64,000 nucleotides of DNA from Streptomyces hokutonensis (GTDB lineage Bacteria > Actinomycetota > Actinomycetes > Streptomycetales > Streptomycetaceae), in the NCBI RefSeq assembly GCF_000376565.1, contig NZ_BARG01000052.1, forward strand, positions 62,001 to 126,000. Reading direction: 5' to 3'. The position numbers were made by a program, and so were the translations under genes. The notes under the pieces are model-generated. The model was not told the origin of the DNA and made no database searches. It was given only the letters and a program-made list of their open reading frames with translations. Positions 51,987-60,167 of the stretch are shown in pieces (position 1 is the first letter of the stretch; each line of letters opens with the position of its first letter).

Positions 51987-52336
51987 GTCCGCTTCCCAAC
52001 GTGTCGGCGAGTGCCCCGCACTCGCAGCGATCAGCGGACGGCGGCACCGCGCGGCGCCTTCGCCGTCCGAGAAAGTGAAGAGAGAGCCGCGAGCGCATGT
52101 CGAACGGCGCGAGGGCCGGGTGCCGCGGCAGACCATGTCGGCCGGCGTGGCGTGGACGTCACGACCGGCGACGAGGCGGACCTGCTCGTGAGCGGCTCCC
52201 CGCAGAACCGGTCCGTGAGCAAGAAGAGTATACGTAATTGCAGTCGGCTGGAATGGGTCGTACGGGAACTGTTCTGGCTGATCGCCTATCGGTCGGCTTC
52301 GTGCATGGAATGAGGAGACGGAATGATGCAGGCTGG
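51987..52336. promoter_or_regulatory. Leader/promoter region of the importer operon
   Basis: 350 bp between the cupin stop and the binding-protein start, both leftward. I see no gene. On the minus strand a -10-like TATACT (complement of 52227-52232) is preceded 15 bp earlier by TTCCAG. This would give a leader of about 240 nt. The promoter call is weak. No strong hairpin is visible. Confidence 0.3.
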
Positions 52337-52804
52337 TCAGTTGTCGCGGTGGACCCAGCCCGCGTCGTGCCAGTACGTCTCCAGGTTCGCCATCGGCTCC
52401 GGCCAGGTCTCGGCGTAGGTGACGCCCTCGGCACCGGCCGTCATCAGATAGGGAGTTCCGGCCTTGCTGATCCAGAACTCGCCGGGCCCGACCGTCCGGC
52501 TGCCCTCTTCCCCGTCCTCGCCCCAGGCGACATGGAACTCCCCGCCGAAGACGATGATCAACTCGTCGAGGTTGTGGTGGTGCCGGGGCACCGCGAAGTT
52601 CGGGGCGCAGCGCAGCCCGTTGATGTTGAACGACGGGTCCACCTTGGTCGACCACCACATGTTGCCCTTGAAGGTCTGCTCCATGTCGACCGGCGCGTCG
52701 GCCAGGAGACCGCCTTCGTGCCACAGATACGTGGGGGCGGACTGGTCGACCGGCAGCTCGATCCAGCCCTCGTCCGCCAGCAGGTTGAAACTCTCGATTC
52801 CCAT
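52337..52804 (-). CDS. Cupin-domain protein A
   Basis: A 155-aa single-domain cupin. The metal motif PRHHHNLDELIIVFGGEFH supplies His/His/Glu ligands, and GPGEFWISKAGTPY forms the second cupin motif. It is a clear paralogue of the divergent cupin at 52947 over the full length; both end in LETYWHD-GWV. Cupins of this size next to oxygenases may be dioxygenases or isomerases. No substrate is evident. It sits directly upstream of the ABC importer on the same strand. Confidence 0.86.
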   Translation of the reverse strand: MGIESFNLLADEGWIELPVDQSAPTYLWHEGGLLADAPVDMEQTFKGNMWWSTKVDPSFNINGLRCAPNFAVPRHHHNLDELIIVFGGEFHVAWGEDGEEGSRTVGPGEFWISKAGTPYLMTAGAEGVTYAETWPEPMANLETYWHDAGWVHRDN

Positions 52805-52847
52805 GAACCGATACTGAGCAGCGGGTTCGGGCGTGTCATACGTGAAT

Positions 52848-52889
52848 CCCGTTGGCCGGGACCGGAGTTGTGAACGCCCGGCCGACGGG
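52848..52889. promoter_or_regulatory. Long inverted repeat between divergent cupin genes
   Basis: CCCGTTGGCCGGG (52848-52860) and CCCGGCCGACGGG (52877-52889) are 13-bp arms matching at 12 positions, with 16 bp between. They sit near the middle of the 142-bp divergent gap, so they could be an operator for both cupins or the site of a regulator acting on the whole module. No regulator gene lies beside them; the nearest is the LysR gene at 59265. Confidence 0.55.
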
Positions 52890-52946
52890 TCCCGATGAGC
52901 GGAACCTGTCGACGACATACGGGCGGGCCGTGCGTACGGTCGCCGC

Positions 52947-53417
52947 GTGACTCTTACTTTCGGTGATCTGGTGGCGGACGCGGACTGGGTTCCCATGGGC
53001 CTGGACCAGCAGGGGCATCCGCAGTACTTCTGGAACGACGGCGGTCTGCTGCGGGACGCGCCCGTGGACTTCGCGGCGACGTTCGACGGCGCGATGTGGG
53101 TGTCCACCAAGCCGATCGACATCCCGCGCTTCAACCGCAACCCGCTGCGCGTGCGCCCGCACTTCACGGTGCCACGGCACCACCACAACGTGGACGAGAT
53201 GCTCTTCGTCCTCGCCGGCGAGTACCACATCGAGCACTACGAGTCGGGCGAGCCGCAGACGGTGCGGGTGGGACCCGGGGAGGTCTTCCTCAGCCGGGCC
53301 GGCACGCCGTACACGATGACGGCGGGATCCGAGGGTGTCACGTACATCGAGACCTGGCCGAAGCCGCTGAAGCACCTGGAGACGTACTGGCACGACGTCG
53401 GCTGGGTCCGGCGCTGA
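52947..53417 (+). CDS. Cupin-domain protein B
   Basis: A 156-aa paralogue of cupin A. The motif PRHHHNVDEMLFVLAGEYH carries the expected metal ligands, and GPGEVFLSRAGTPY follows. The C-terminal GVTYIETWPKPLKHLETYWH block is nearly identical to its twin. GTG 52947 is the first in-frame start; no strong ribosome site is visible. Convergent with the Rieske oxygenase gene across a perfect hairpin. Two divergent copies suggest either a heteromeric enzyme or two successive steps. Confidence 0.86.
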   Translation: MTLTFGDLVADADWVPMGLDQQGHPQYFWNDGGLLRDAPVDFAATFDGAMWVSTKPIDIPRFNRNPLRVRPHFTVPRHHHNVDEMLFVLAGEYHIEHYESGEPQTVRVGPGEVFLSRAGTPYTMTAGSEGVTYIETWPKPLKHLETYWHDVGWVRR

Positions 53418-53428
53418 GCGGACGGGCC

Positions 53429-53454
53429 GGTCCCGGCCCCCGAGGGCCGGGACC
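53429..53454. terminator. Bidirectional terminator hairpin between cupin B and Rieske genes
   Basis: GGTCCCGGCCC (53429-53439) and GGGCCGGGACC (53444-53454) form a perfect 11-bp stem with a 4-nt loop, 12 bp after the cupin stop and 15 bp from the convergent oxygenase stop. There is no U-run on either side, which is usual for high-GC actinobacterial terminators. Confidence 0.75.
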
Positions 53455-53468
53455 ACGGATCGGGCGGG

Positions 53469-54896
53469 TCAGTCCGTCCAGAGGAACCGGTCGGCGACCC
53501 GGTGGTGGTTGTAGATCGTCATCTCCTGCTCCTCGCTCAGCCGGTGGCCGTCGAAGCTGGGGGAGTGCATGCCCACCGTGACCTCCTTGGCGTTCAGCAG
53601 GTCCTGGGTGAAGATCTCGCCGAGGTCGGCCTCGCGGAAGTCCTCGAAGAACTGCGGCTGGAAGTCCCGCTTCTTGTCGTAGTCGGCGATCGGGACCTGG
53701 TCCAGGCTGAAGATCTCGAACAGGCAGCGGTCCGGGTCCATGCCGTCGGGCCGCGCCCGGTAGCCGAACACCGAACCCTGGTTGGGCAGCAGGATCGTGT
53801 TCGGGAACACGTTCCACGCGGTACCGGCCTCCGCCCACTGCTGGGGCGTGATGTCCGGCCAGTCGTAGCCCTCGGCGAGCGACAACTCCTTGTACAGCCG
53901 CATGTAGTACTGGCCGGCGGTCATCCCCTCCGGGACCTCCGCAGTCTTCAGCGCCTCGGCGGCCCGCCAGCTCCGCTCGTTCTCCAGGCCGCGCATGTCG
54001 TCGGCGATGTACTGCACGCTCAGCGCGACGCTCAGCCGTTCGTCGGTCACGCCCCCCGTGCCCCGGTTGGCCGGGTCCTTGCCGGTGTCCTTCTTCTTCG
54101 GGCCGACACTCGAATAGTGCGCGTGCCGCTCGTACACGGTCGTCGGCGCCCACATCCGGTTCTCGAGTTCCTTCATCGAGGCGATGTTGGTGTTCGACTT
54201 GTCGAAGCGGTACAGCTGCGGATGCGTCCCCGCCACGTGATAGGCCTCGAGGAACCCGTCCAGCGCGGTCTTCCAATTGCACGGCAGCGGCACGGACTTG
54301 TGCCACCGGTACCGCATGTGCTCGAACTGGAACGGCGCGAAGATCCTCGGAATCGGGTCGAGATATTCGAGCAACGGCCGTGCTTCGGGGTCCATGTTGA
54401 TGAACACGAACCCGCCCCACTGCTCGGCCCGCACCTGCACCAGACCCAGGTCGTCGTCCGAGCGCGGCACGAACTCCTCACGGTCCAGCACCAGCCTGAT
54501 CGAACCGTCCAGGTTCCAACGCCAGCCGTGGAACGGGCAGATGAGGGAGCCGACGCGGCCCCGGCCCCGCGCCAGCCGCGTACCGCGATGCCGGCACGCG
54601 TTGAAATAGGCCCGGATCGAGTCCTTGCCCTCCCGCACGATCAGGATCGAATGACCACCGATCTCGTACTCGACGAAACAGCCGACACCCGGCAGCTCCT
54701 CCAGCCGGCAGGCCATCAGCCAGGTCCGGGTGAACACCTTCTCCAGCTCCAGCTTGAGGAACTCGGGGTCCAGATAACGGCTCTTGGGCACGAACGCGCG
54801 CGCCAGCCGGTACTTCTCCGGGACCTTCTCGGCCGGCACATCGCCCTCGAACCACGGGACACGACGGTCCACTTGAGGCTCAACCACGGCAGACAC
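53469..54896 (-). CDS. Rieske non-heme iron oxygenase, large (alpha) subunit
   Basis: A 475-aa ring-hydroxylating oxygenase subunit. The Rieske [2Fe-2S] ligands are Cys101-x-His103 (NACRHRGT) and Cys120-x2-His123 (CPFHGW). The catalytic iron site shows His220 and His225 in EAYHVAGTH. The bridging residue that is usually Asp is Glu217 here. No small subunit is adjacent, pointing to the alpha-only (homotrimer) class. GTG 54896 has AGGAG 9 nt upstream. A ferredoxin gene lies just upstream on the same strand and a ferredoxin reductase is divergent, completing the electron chain. Substrate is unknown. Confidence 0.92.
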   Translation of the reverse strand: MSAVVEPQVDRRVPWFEGDVPAEKVPEKYRLARAFVPKSRYLDPEFLKLELEKVFTRTWLMACRLEELPGVGCFVEYEIGGHSILIVREGKDSIRAYFNACRHRGTRLARGRGRVGSLICPFHGWRWNLDGSIRLVLDREEFVPRSDDDLGLVQVRAEQWGGFVFINMDPEARPLLEYLDPIPRIFAPFQFEHMRYRWHKSVPLPCNWKTALDGFLEAYHVAGTHPQLYRFDKSNTNIASMKELENRMWAPTTVYERHAHYSSVGPKKKDTGKDPANRGTGGVTDERLSVALSVQYIADDMRGLENERSWRAAEALKTAEVPEGMTAGQYYMRLYKELSLAEGYDWPDITPQQWAEAGTAWNVFPNTILLPNQGSVFGYRARPDGMDPDRCLFEIFSLDQVPIADYDKKRDFQPQFFEDFREADLGEIFTQDLLNAKEVTVGMHSPSFDGHRLSEEQEMTIYNHHRVADRFLWTD

Positions 54897-54954
54897 CGAT
54901 CACCACTCCTCCACTCGGCATACGTGTACGGCTCCAGCGGGCCGCAAGATGAGG

Positions 54955-55236
54955 TCAGCCGGCGTCGGGCCCGGCGACCTCGGTCCCGTCGGCGCGCCGC
55001 ACCACGTGGATGCAGTTGCCCGGGCACTCGTCGGCGGCGTCGATCACGTCCAGCCGCAACCGCTCCGACACATCGGCCTGCGCGCCCTCCGGCGTCAGCA
55101 GCTCACCGTCGGGGGCGTCCTTGACGTAGGCGAGCCCGTCGTCGCCGAACTCGAAGACATCGGGGGCGTACTGGGTGCACAGACCGTCACCCGTGCACAG
55201 CTTCTGATCGATCCACACCCGCACCTCATCGCTCAC
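54955..55236 (-). CDS. Ferredoxin, [3Fe-4S] type
   Basis: A 93-aa small ferredoxin. Cluster ligands are Cys14 and Cys20 in KLCTGDGLCTQY and Cys71 in DECPGNC. Asp17 replaces the second Cys of the C-x2-C-x2-C pattern, which in the family indicates [3Fe-4S]. Cys75 is an extra cysteine of unknown role. It is co-transcribed with the Rieske oxygenase, 58 bp upstream, so it likely delivers electrons to it. GTG 55236 follows a purine-rich GAGGAGG stretch. This type otherwise serves cytochromes P450. Confidence 0.92.
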   Translation of the reverse strand: MSDEVRVWIDQKLCTGDGLCTQYAPDVFEFGDDGLAYVKDAPDGELLTPEGAQADVSERLRLDVIDAADECPGNCIHVVRRADGTEVAGPDAG

Positions 55237-55483
55237 GAGCCTCGCCTCCTCGTCCACGGAAAGCTCCGAGCACCACAGGGCGTACGGACCCCTTCGGCCG
55301 TCGTCGCGGTGGCGGTGAGAACGACTCTCCACGCGGCGCCCCGGACCGTCCACCGACCGTCCCATCAACCGGGACCGACACCGACGCCCCTGGTCGGACG
55401 CCTCCTACACTCGACCGGCCGACCCAGGGCGACGTGCGCGACAGCCGCCCACCCCCCGCCCACCACGCCCAGGAGGCCGGCCC

Positions 55484-56467
55484 GTGGCCGAGACCGTGAC
55501 CACAGACATCCTCATCGTCGGCGCCGGCCCGATCGGGCTCTACGGCGCCTACTGCGCGGGCTTCCGCGGGCTGGGGACCGTCCTCGTCGACGCGCTGCCG
55601 CAGTGCGGCGGCCAGATCACCGCCCTCTACCCGGAGAAGGAGATCCGCGACATCGCCGCCGTCCCCGGCACCCGTGGCCGCGACGTCGTCACCGCCCTCA
55701 AGGACCAGGCCGACGCCTTCGACCCGGCGTATCTCCTGGGCCGCCAGGCGGTCGGCCTCGCCCACTCGCCCGAAGGACGCCCCCAGGTCACCCTCTCCGA
55801 CGGCGTCACGGTCGACGCCGGAGCGGTCGTACTGACCGCCGGGATCGGCACGTTCACGCCACGCACCCTCCCGGCCGGTGAGGAGTTCCTCGGCCGCGGA
55901 CTGACCTACTTCGTGCCGGACCCGGCGGAACACACCGACCGCGACGTCCTCGTCGTCGGCGGCGGGGACAGCGCCGTCGACTGGGCCCTCGCCCTGCACC
56001 CCATCGCCCGCTCGGTGACCCTCGTGCACCGGCGCGGCACGTTCCGGGCCCACGCGGCGAGCGTCCGCGAACTGCACGAGTGCGGGGTCGGCATCGTCAC
56101 CAACGCCCAGGTGGAGACCCTGACCGGCGACGACCGGCTGCGCCAGGCGCACTTGAAGGTCGACGGGGAGACCGAGCCCCGGGTGCTGAAGGTGGACGCG
56201 GTCGTGGCCGCGCTCGGCTTCATCAGCAACCTCGGACCACTCGCCGACTGGGGCGTCCAGCTGGAGCGGCGCACGATCGTCGTCGACACCAGGATGCGCA
56301 CCACGGTCGAGCGGATCTACGCGGCCGGTGACGTCACCGCGTACCCCGGCAAGGTCCGCCTGATGTCGGTCGGCTTCGGGGAGGTCGCGACGGCGGTCAA
56401 CAATGCGGCCGTCGCCCTGGACCCCGCGCTGTCCCTGTTCCCCGGACACTCCACCGAGTCCGCCTGA
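55484..56467 (+). CDS. Ferredoxin-NADP+ reductase, thioredoxin-reductase-like type
   Basis: A 327-aa flavoprotein. The FAD motif GAGPIGLYGAY is at the N-terminus and the NADPH motif GGGDSAVDWAL in the middle. There is no redox-active CxxC, which separates it from thioredoxin reductase and fits type 2 ferredoxin reductases. The end, including an AAGDVTAYPGK block and a PGHST tail, also fits that group. GTG 55484 has AGGAGG 7 nt upstream. It diverges from the ferredoxin/Rieske operon (247-bp gap), and probably reduces that ferredoxin. A strong terminator follows. Confidence 0.9.
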   Translation: MAETVTTDILIVGAGPIGLYGAYCAGFRGLGTVLVDALPQCGGQITALYPEKEIRDIAAVPGTRGRDVVTALKDQADAFDPAYLLGRQAVGLAHSPEGRPQVTLSDGVTVDAGAVVLTAGIGTFTPRTLPAGEEFLGRGLTYFVPDPAEHTDRDVLVVGGGDSAVDWALALHPIARSVTLVHRRGTFRAHAASVRELHECGVGIVTNAQVETLTGDDRLRQAHLKVDGETEPRVLKVDAVVAALGFISNLGPLADWGVQLERRTIVVDTRMRTTVERIYAAGDVTAYPGKVRLMSVGFGEVATAVNNAAVALDPALSLFPGHSTESA

Positions 56468-56478
56468 ACACGCCTCAA

Positions 56479-56511
56479 CTCCCTCTCGAAGAGGCCTACT
56501 TCGAGAGGGAG
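56479..56511. terminator. Bidirectional terminator hairpin
   Basis: CTCCCTCTCGAAG (56479-56491) and CTTCGAGAGGGAG (56499-56511) form a perfect 13-bp stem with a 7-nt loop, between the convergent stops of the ferredoxin reductase and the ketosteroid-dehydrogenase-like gene. Placement 12 bp from each stop supports termination in both directions. Confidence 0.85.
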
Positions 56512-56521
56512 CTGTTCGCAC

Positions 56522-58111
56522 CTATTGGCTTTCGTCAGCCATGTCGACCGCAGCGATGTAGGAGAACGCCATCGACGAACCGACGGGACCGCCCGCGCCC
56601 GGGTAGATGCGGCCCGACATCGGCGCCATCGTGTTCCCCGACGCGTACAGACCGGCGATCACCGAGCCGTCGGGCCGCAGCACGCGCGCGTGGTCGTCCG
56701 TCTTGAGACCTCCCTTGGTCCCCAGGTCGGACAGCACGATCGAGGCCGCGTAGAACGGCGGTTTGTCGATCACACCGAGACAGGGATTCGGACCGTCGGT
56801 GTGGGACCCCGCCATGTGCGTGATCATCAGGTCCCAGGGATCCTCACCGCGACCGAACTCCTCGTCCTTGCCGCCCCGGGCATAGCCGTTGAACCGCTCG
56901 ACGCTCTCGGTGAGTGCGCCCGAAGGCACGTCGATCAGCTCCGCCAGCTCCTCCAGCGAGTCGGCCCGCTTCAGCACACCGGCGGCGAGGAACTTCTCGA
57001 CATCGAACCAGCCCGGAACCTGCGGCGCGACCGGCAGCCCGGCGAACGCCTTCCTGTTGTCGAGCTGGCGCTGGTCGAACACCCAGTGCGTCGGCAGGTG
57101 CGACACGCCCGACGCCCTGTGCGCCTTGAGCATCTCGTGACCGGCGCGGTCGTAGGGGAGACGCTCGTTCATGTAGCGCTGTCCCGCCGCGTTGACCCAA
57201 ATACCGCTCCAGACAGAGGTGTAGAACACCGGGCGCGTGTCGGGCACGACGAGACCGGGCGCGAACCACGACTCGTCGAGCAGGTCGGTCGCCGCGCCGA
57301 TGTCCATGCCCGCGAGGAGGGCGTCGCCGGTGTTGCCCGGGCAGCCCTGGGTCCACTCGTCGCCGACTCCGGGCTGGAACCGCTCACGCAGTTCGCCGTT
57401 CCGTTCATAGCCACCGGCGGCGAGGAGCACGCCCCGGCGGGCCCGGAACTCGACCAACTCGCCCTCGCTCAGGGCCTCGACGCCGACGACTGTGCCGTCC
57501 TCGACGAGCAGACGCGTCAGCCCGGTGTTCGTGCGGACGGTGCCGTTGCCGGTCTCCATGAACGCGAGCAGCGCCCGGCCGATCAGGGCCTGGCCGCCGA
57601 TCATCCTCGGGCCGACCTCGACACCCCAGCGTTCCGTCCACAGCGGCCTGCGCACCAGCGGTTCCAGCTCGCCGAGTTCGGACCGGTCCAGGTCCGGGGG
57701 GAAGATGGTGCGCCCCTGCGGCAGGCTCCCCGGCCGTCCGGCGAAGTAGTCCGGCACGCCCTGCCAGACGAACTGGCCGAACCGCGGATTCCGCTCCAAC
57801 TCCTCGATCAGGACGGGCCCCGCGCGCAGGAAGGCCTCCCGCAGCGAGGCCGGCGAGTCGTCGCCGACGATCGCGTCGAGATACGGGCGTGCGACATCGG
57901 GACCGTCCTCGACACCGGCCCGCTGCTCGGCCGCGTTGCCGGGGAGCCAGATTCCGGCGCCCGAATAGGCCGTGGTGCCGCCGACGTACTCCGTCTTCTC
58001 GATGACCAGCGTACGGAGCCCACGGGAGGCCGCCGCGTACGCGCCGACGAGTCCCGCGCCCGAGCCGACGACGACGACGTCGTAGGAATCGGCTGTGCCT
58101 TCGTCGCTCAT
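56522..58111 (-). CDS. FAD-binding dehydrogenase, 3-ketosteroid-delta1-dehydrogenase-like
   Basis: A 529-aa flavoprotein of the fumarate reductase/KstD class. It begins with GSGAGLVGAYAAASRGL, then VIEKTEYVGGTTAYSGAG, and closes with GLYASGNTMAPMSGRIYPGAGGPVGSSM, all typical of KstD-like desaturases. A Tyr-rich C-terminal substrate region (PPFYAAS) is present. ATG 58111 has GAGAGGAAA upstream. It is co-transcribed with a VOC gene (26-bp gap). With the Rieske system nearby it suggests ring dehydrogenation plus hydroxylation of a cyclic, perhaps steroid-like or alicyclic, compound; the substrate is a guess. Confidence 0.87.
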   Translation of the reverse strand: MSDEGTADSYDVVVVGSGAGLVGAYAAASRGLRTLVIEKTEYVGGTTAYSGAGIWLPGNAAEQRAGVEDGPDVARPYLDAIVGDDSPASLREAFLRAGPVLIEELERNPRFGQFVWQGVPDYFAGRPGSLPQGRTIFPPDLDRSELGELEPLVRRPLWTERWGVEVGPRMIGGQALIGRALLAFMETGNGTVRTNTGLTRLLVEDGTVVGVEALSEGELVEFRARRGVLLAAGGYERNGELRERFQPGVGDEWTQGCPGNTGDALLAGMDIGAATDLLDESWFAPGLVVPDTRPVFYTSVWSGIWVNAAGQRYMNERLPYDRAGHEMLKAHRASGVSHLPTHWVFDQRQLDNRKAFAGLPVAPQVPGWFDVEKFLAAGVLKRADSLEELAELIDVPSGALTESVERFNGYARGGKDEEFGRGEDPWDLMITHMAGSHTDGPNPCLGVIDKPPFYAASIVLSDLGTKGGLKTDDHARVLRPDGSVIAGLYASGNTMAPMSGRIYPGAGGPVGSSMAFSYIAAVDMADESQ

Positions 58112-58137
58112 GACGTTTCCTCTCCCGAATGCCCTTG

Positions 58138-58689
58138 TCACCGGGGCGCGTTGGACATGGCCTCAAGGTGTGCGAATCCCTGGGCGGCTTCCTCGTCCAG
58201 CTCCATGACCTCGACGAAGTGGCCCAGTTCGGCCGTCATGTCGAGATAACCGAAGCGGATGGCGCCGCTGTCCCCGAACTGCTTCCACGTCCTGCCGCTC
58301 GCGGCGACGATCGCCGACGCCTCGTCGAAGTCGTCGACACGGAAGCCCAGATGATGCAGCGTCGCCGGTTCCCCGGGCCGGACGGCACCGCGGTAGAGGT
58401 CGACAGCGCCGCCGACGGGACGGATGATCTCCAGGTTGGTCGGCCCGGCGTTGACCAGCGCCACATCGATGACCCACTCGTCGGCGGGCGCACCGTCCAC
58501 CACCACGAAGGGGGCGCGTGGGGCGCCGGCACTGACCGGCGGCAGGCCGCCGCCCAGCGACGACTTGAAGTGCTTGACGCACCGCACGGTCCCCAGCCTC
58601 GACTCCAGGAACGAGGCCGCGGCGTCGATGTCGTCCGTCACATATCCGAGCTGCATGAAATTTCGGAAGAGGTCACTCAATGACCGCAC
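58138..58689 (-). CDS. VOC-superfamily (glyoxalase-like) protein
   Basis: A 183-aa protein with one VOC module pair. QLGYVTDDIDAAASFLESR opens the first beta-alpha-beta unit, LHHLGFRVDDFDEASAIV the second, and the closing GHFVEVMEL strand supplies the Glu ligand with His in LHHLG. I use GTG 58689 with AGGGGG 6 nt upstream. Members include ring-cleaving dioxygenases, epimerases and glyoxalases. Upstream of, and co-transcribed with, the KstD-like gene, it may act in the same pathway. Substrate is unknown. Confidence 0.82.
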   Translation of the reverse strand: MRSLSDLFRNFMQLGYVTDDIDAAASFLESRLGTVRCVKHFKSSLGGGLPPVSAGAPRAPFVVVDGAPADEWVIDVALVNAGPTNLEIIRPVGGAVDLYRGAVRPGEPATLHHLGFRVDDFDEASAIVAASGRTWKQFGDSGAIRFGYLDMTAELGHFVEVMELDEEAAQGFAHLEAMSNAPR

Positions 58690-58825
58690 TCGGCACCCCC
58701 TGCTCTGGCTGGCCCGGTTGACCACGGGCATCGAATGTCCACCCGGCACCCACGGTCGTCCACCGGATGTCCCACCAGACGGAATCGGCGACGTCGGCGC
58801 GAACCCCGCGTGGCACGATGCGGCG

Positions 58826-59290
58826 ATGACCACATCCAGCGCGGGGGCGGCTCAACTGCCCGTGGACCGGGCCGCGATCGAGCACCGGCTCATCACCATG
58901 CGCAAGTCGGTCGGCCAACTCGACTCGCTCGGCGCGCTGGACAGCGCCCGCCTGGCCGCCGATCCGGGGGCCGGTCTCGTCATCGAGCGCATTCTGGCGC
59001 TCTTGTACGACCTGGCCGCGGCCGTCAACCGGGCCGCGCTACCGGGGACACCAACAGCCTCGTTCGGAGCAGCCGAGAAGGCCGGAATGATCGACGCCGA
59101 ACTGGCCTCCGCGCTCGCACCGGTGGACGGCCCGCACCACGTCCTCGTACAGCTGTGTCTGGACACCGAACCCGAGAAGGTCCCCGCGATCGTGGAGGCC
59201 GCGCGGTCCGGATACCGGGAGTACGTACGGCAGGTGACCGACTGGATCACCGCTGATGAACCGGTCAGGTCGGCCATTCCGGTTCGGTGA
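58826..59290 (+). CDS. HepT-like (DUF86) protein lacking the catalytic motif
   Basis: A 154-aa all-helical protein with the DUF86/HepT layout: an N-terminal helix with ERILALLYDLAAAVNRA, then SFGAAEKAGMIDAELASAL, and a final helix YREYVRQVTDWI. In HepT RNases the middle contains R-x4-6-H followed by Tyr (RN-LVHEY); here it reads PHHVLVQLCLD, so Arg, His and Tyr are lost. No MNT nucleotidyltransferase antitoxin gene is adjacent. It is probably inactive as a toxin. Its 3' end overlaps the convergent LysR gene by 26 bp. Confidence 0.6.
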   Translation: MTTSSAGAAQLPVDRAAIEHRLITMRKSVGQLDSLGALDSARLAADPGAGLVIERILALLYDLAAAVNRAALPGTPTASFGAAEKAGMIDAELASALAPVDGPHHVLVQLCLDTEPEKVPAIVEAARSGYREYVRQVTDWITADEPVRSAIPVR

Positions 59291-60167
59291 CGGTCGCGGC
59301 GAGTGCGTCGAGGAGCACCTGGGCGGGCTGGGACGCGGGCGGCTTGCCGTGGACGGCGGCCACGACCTGGCGGCGCATGCCGGGGACGCGGTGGAGGCTG
59401 ACCCCGGGGTGCCGATTGGCGAGGAGGGTGAGGCCCGGCAGCAGGCTCACACCGAGCCCGGCCGCGACGAGCGCCTGTACGGCCACGTAGTCGTCGGTCT
59501 CGAACTCGACCACCGGCTCGAACCCGGCCCGCCCGCAGGCGGCGACGAGATGCTCGCGGCAGCGCTCGCACCCGGCGATCCAGCGCGCGTCGGCATAGGT
59601 GGCCAGCTCGGCCCGGGGGCCGTCCCAGCACCGGTCGGCCGGGGTGACCACGTACAACGGCTCGTCGAGCAGCGGTGTCATCGTGGTGTCGCGGCGGTCG
59701 CGCTGCGGCGGATCGCCGTGCTCGAAGATCAGCGCCACGTCGACGTCGTTGTTGCGCAGGGCGTTGAGCGCGTCGGGCGGTTCGGCCTCGCGCAGGGTCA
59801 GTTCGACGGCGGGATGTTCGGCGGACACGCGGGCGGCGGCGAGCGGCACCAGGGTGGCCAGCGCCGAGGGAAACGCGGCCAGCCGGACCCGGCCGGTGCG
59901 CAGTCCGGCCAGCTCGTCCAGTTCCGCGTGCACGGACTCCACCTGCGCGAGGATCGACTCGGCCCGGTCCACCAGCAGCCGGCCGGCCTCCGTGAGCCGG
60001 ATACCGCGCCCCATCCGCTGCAGCAGCGGAACCCCGACCTCGGCCTCCAGCTTGGCGAGTTGATGACTCACCGACGGCTGGGCGTAGTGCAGTGCCTCGG
60101 CGGCCGCCGTGATCGAACCCTCGCGGGCCACGGCGACCAGGACACGCAACCGACTCAAGTCGATCAT
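59265..60167 (-). CDS. LysR-family regulator divergent from encapsulin operon
   Basis: A 300-aa LTTR. The winged helix-turn-helix (GSITAAAEALHYAQPSVSHQ, about residues 17-36) is followed by the two-lobed effector domain, with a Cys pair in AGCERCREHL that might sense thiols or redox. ATG 60167 has no ribosome site, consistent with a leaderless message. It faces the encapsulin/cysteine-desulfurase operon across 174 bp. LysR proteins typically control the divergent gene, so it is the obvious regulator candidate. The effector may be a sulfur metabolite, by analogy with CysB; that is inference. Confidence 0.88.
   Translation of the reverse strand: MIDLSRLRVLVAVAREGSITAAAEALHYAQPSVSHQLAKLEAEVGVPLLQRMGRGIRLTEAGRLLVDRAESILAQVESVHAELDELAGLRTGRVRLAAFPSALATLVPLAAARVSAEHPAVELTLREAEPPDALNALRNNDVDVALIFEHGDPPQRDRRDTTMTPLLDEPLYVVTPADRCWDGPRAELATYADARWIAGCERCREHLVAACGRAGFEPVVEFETDDYVAVQALVAAGLGVSLLPGLTLLANRHPGVSLHRVPGMRRQVVAAVHGKPPASQPAQVLLDALAATVTEPEWPT

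Noticed and set aside
52031..52222. Short minus-strand frame in the importer leader
   Set aside because: Starts without a ribosome site and has Ser/Arg/Ala-rich random-like composition. The region is better read as promoter or leader.
55405..55410. TACACT as -10 box of the ferredoxin reductase gene
   Set aside because: No -35 element at a suitable distance. A single hexamer is not enough evidence.
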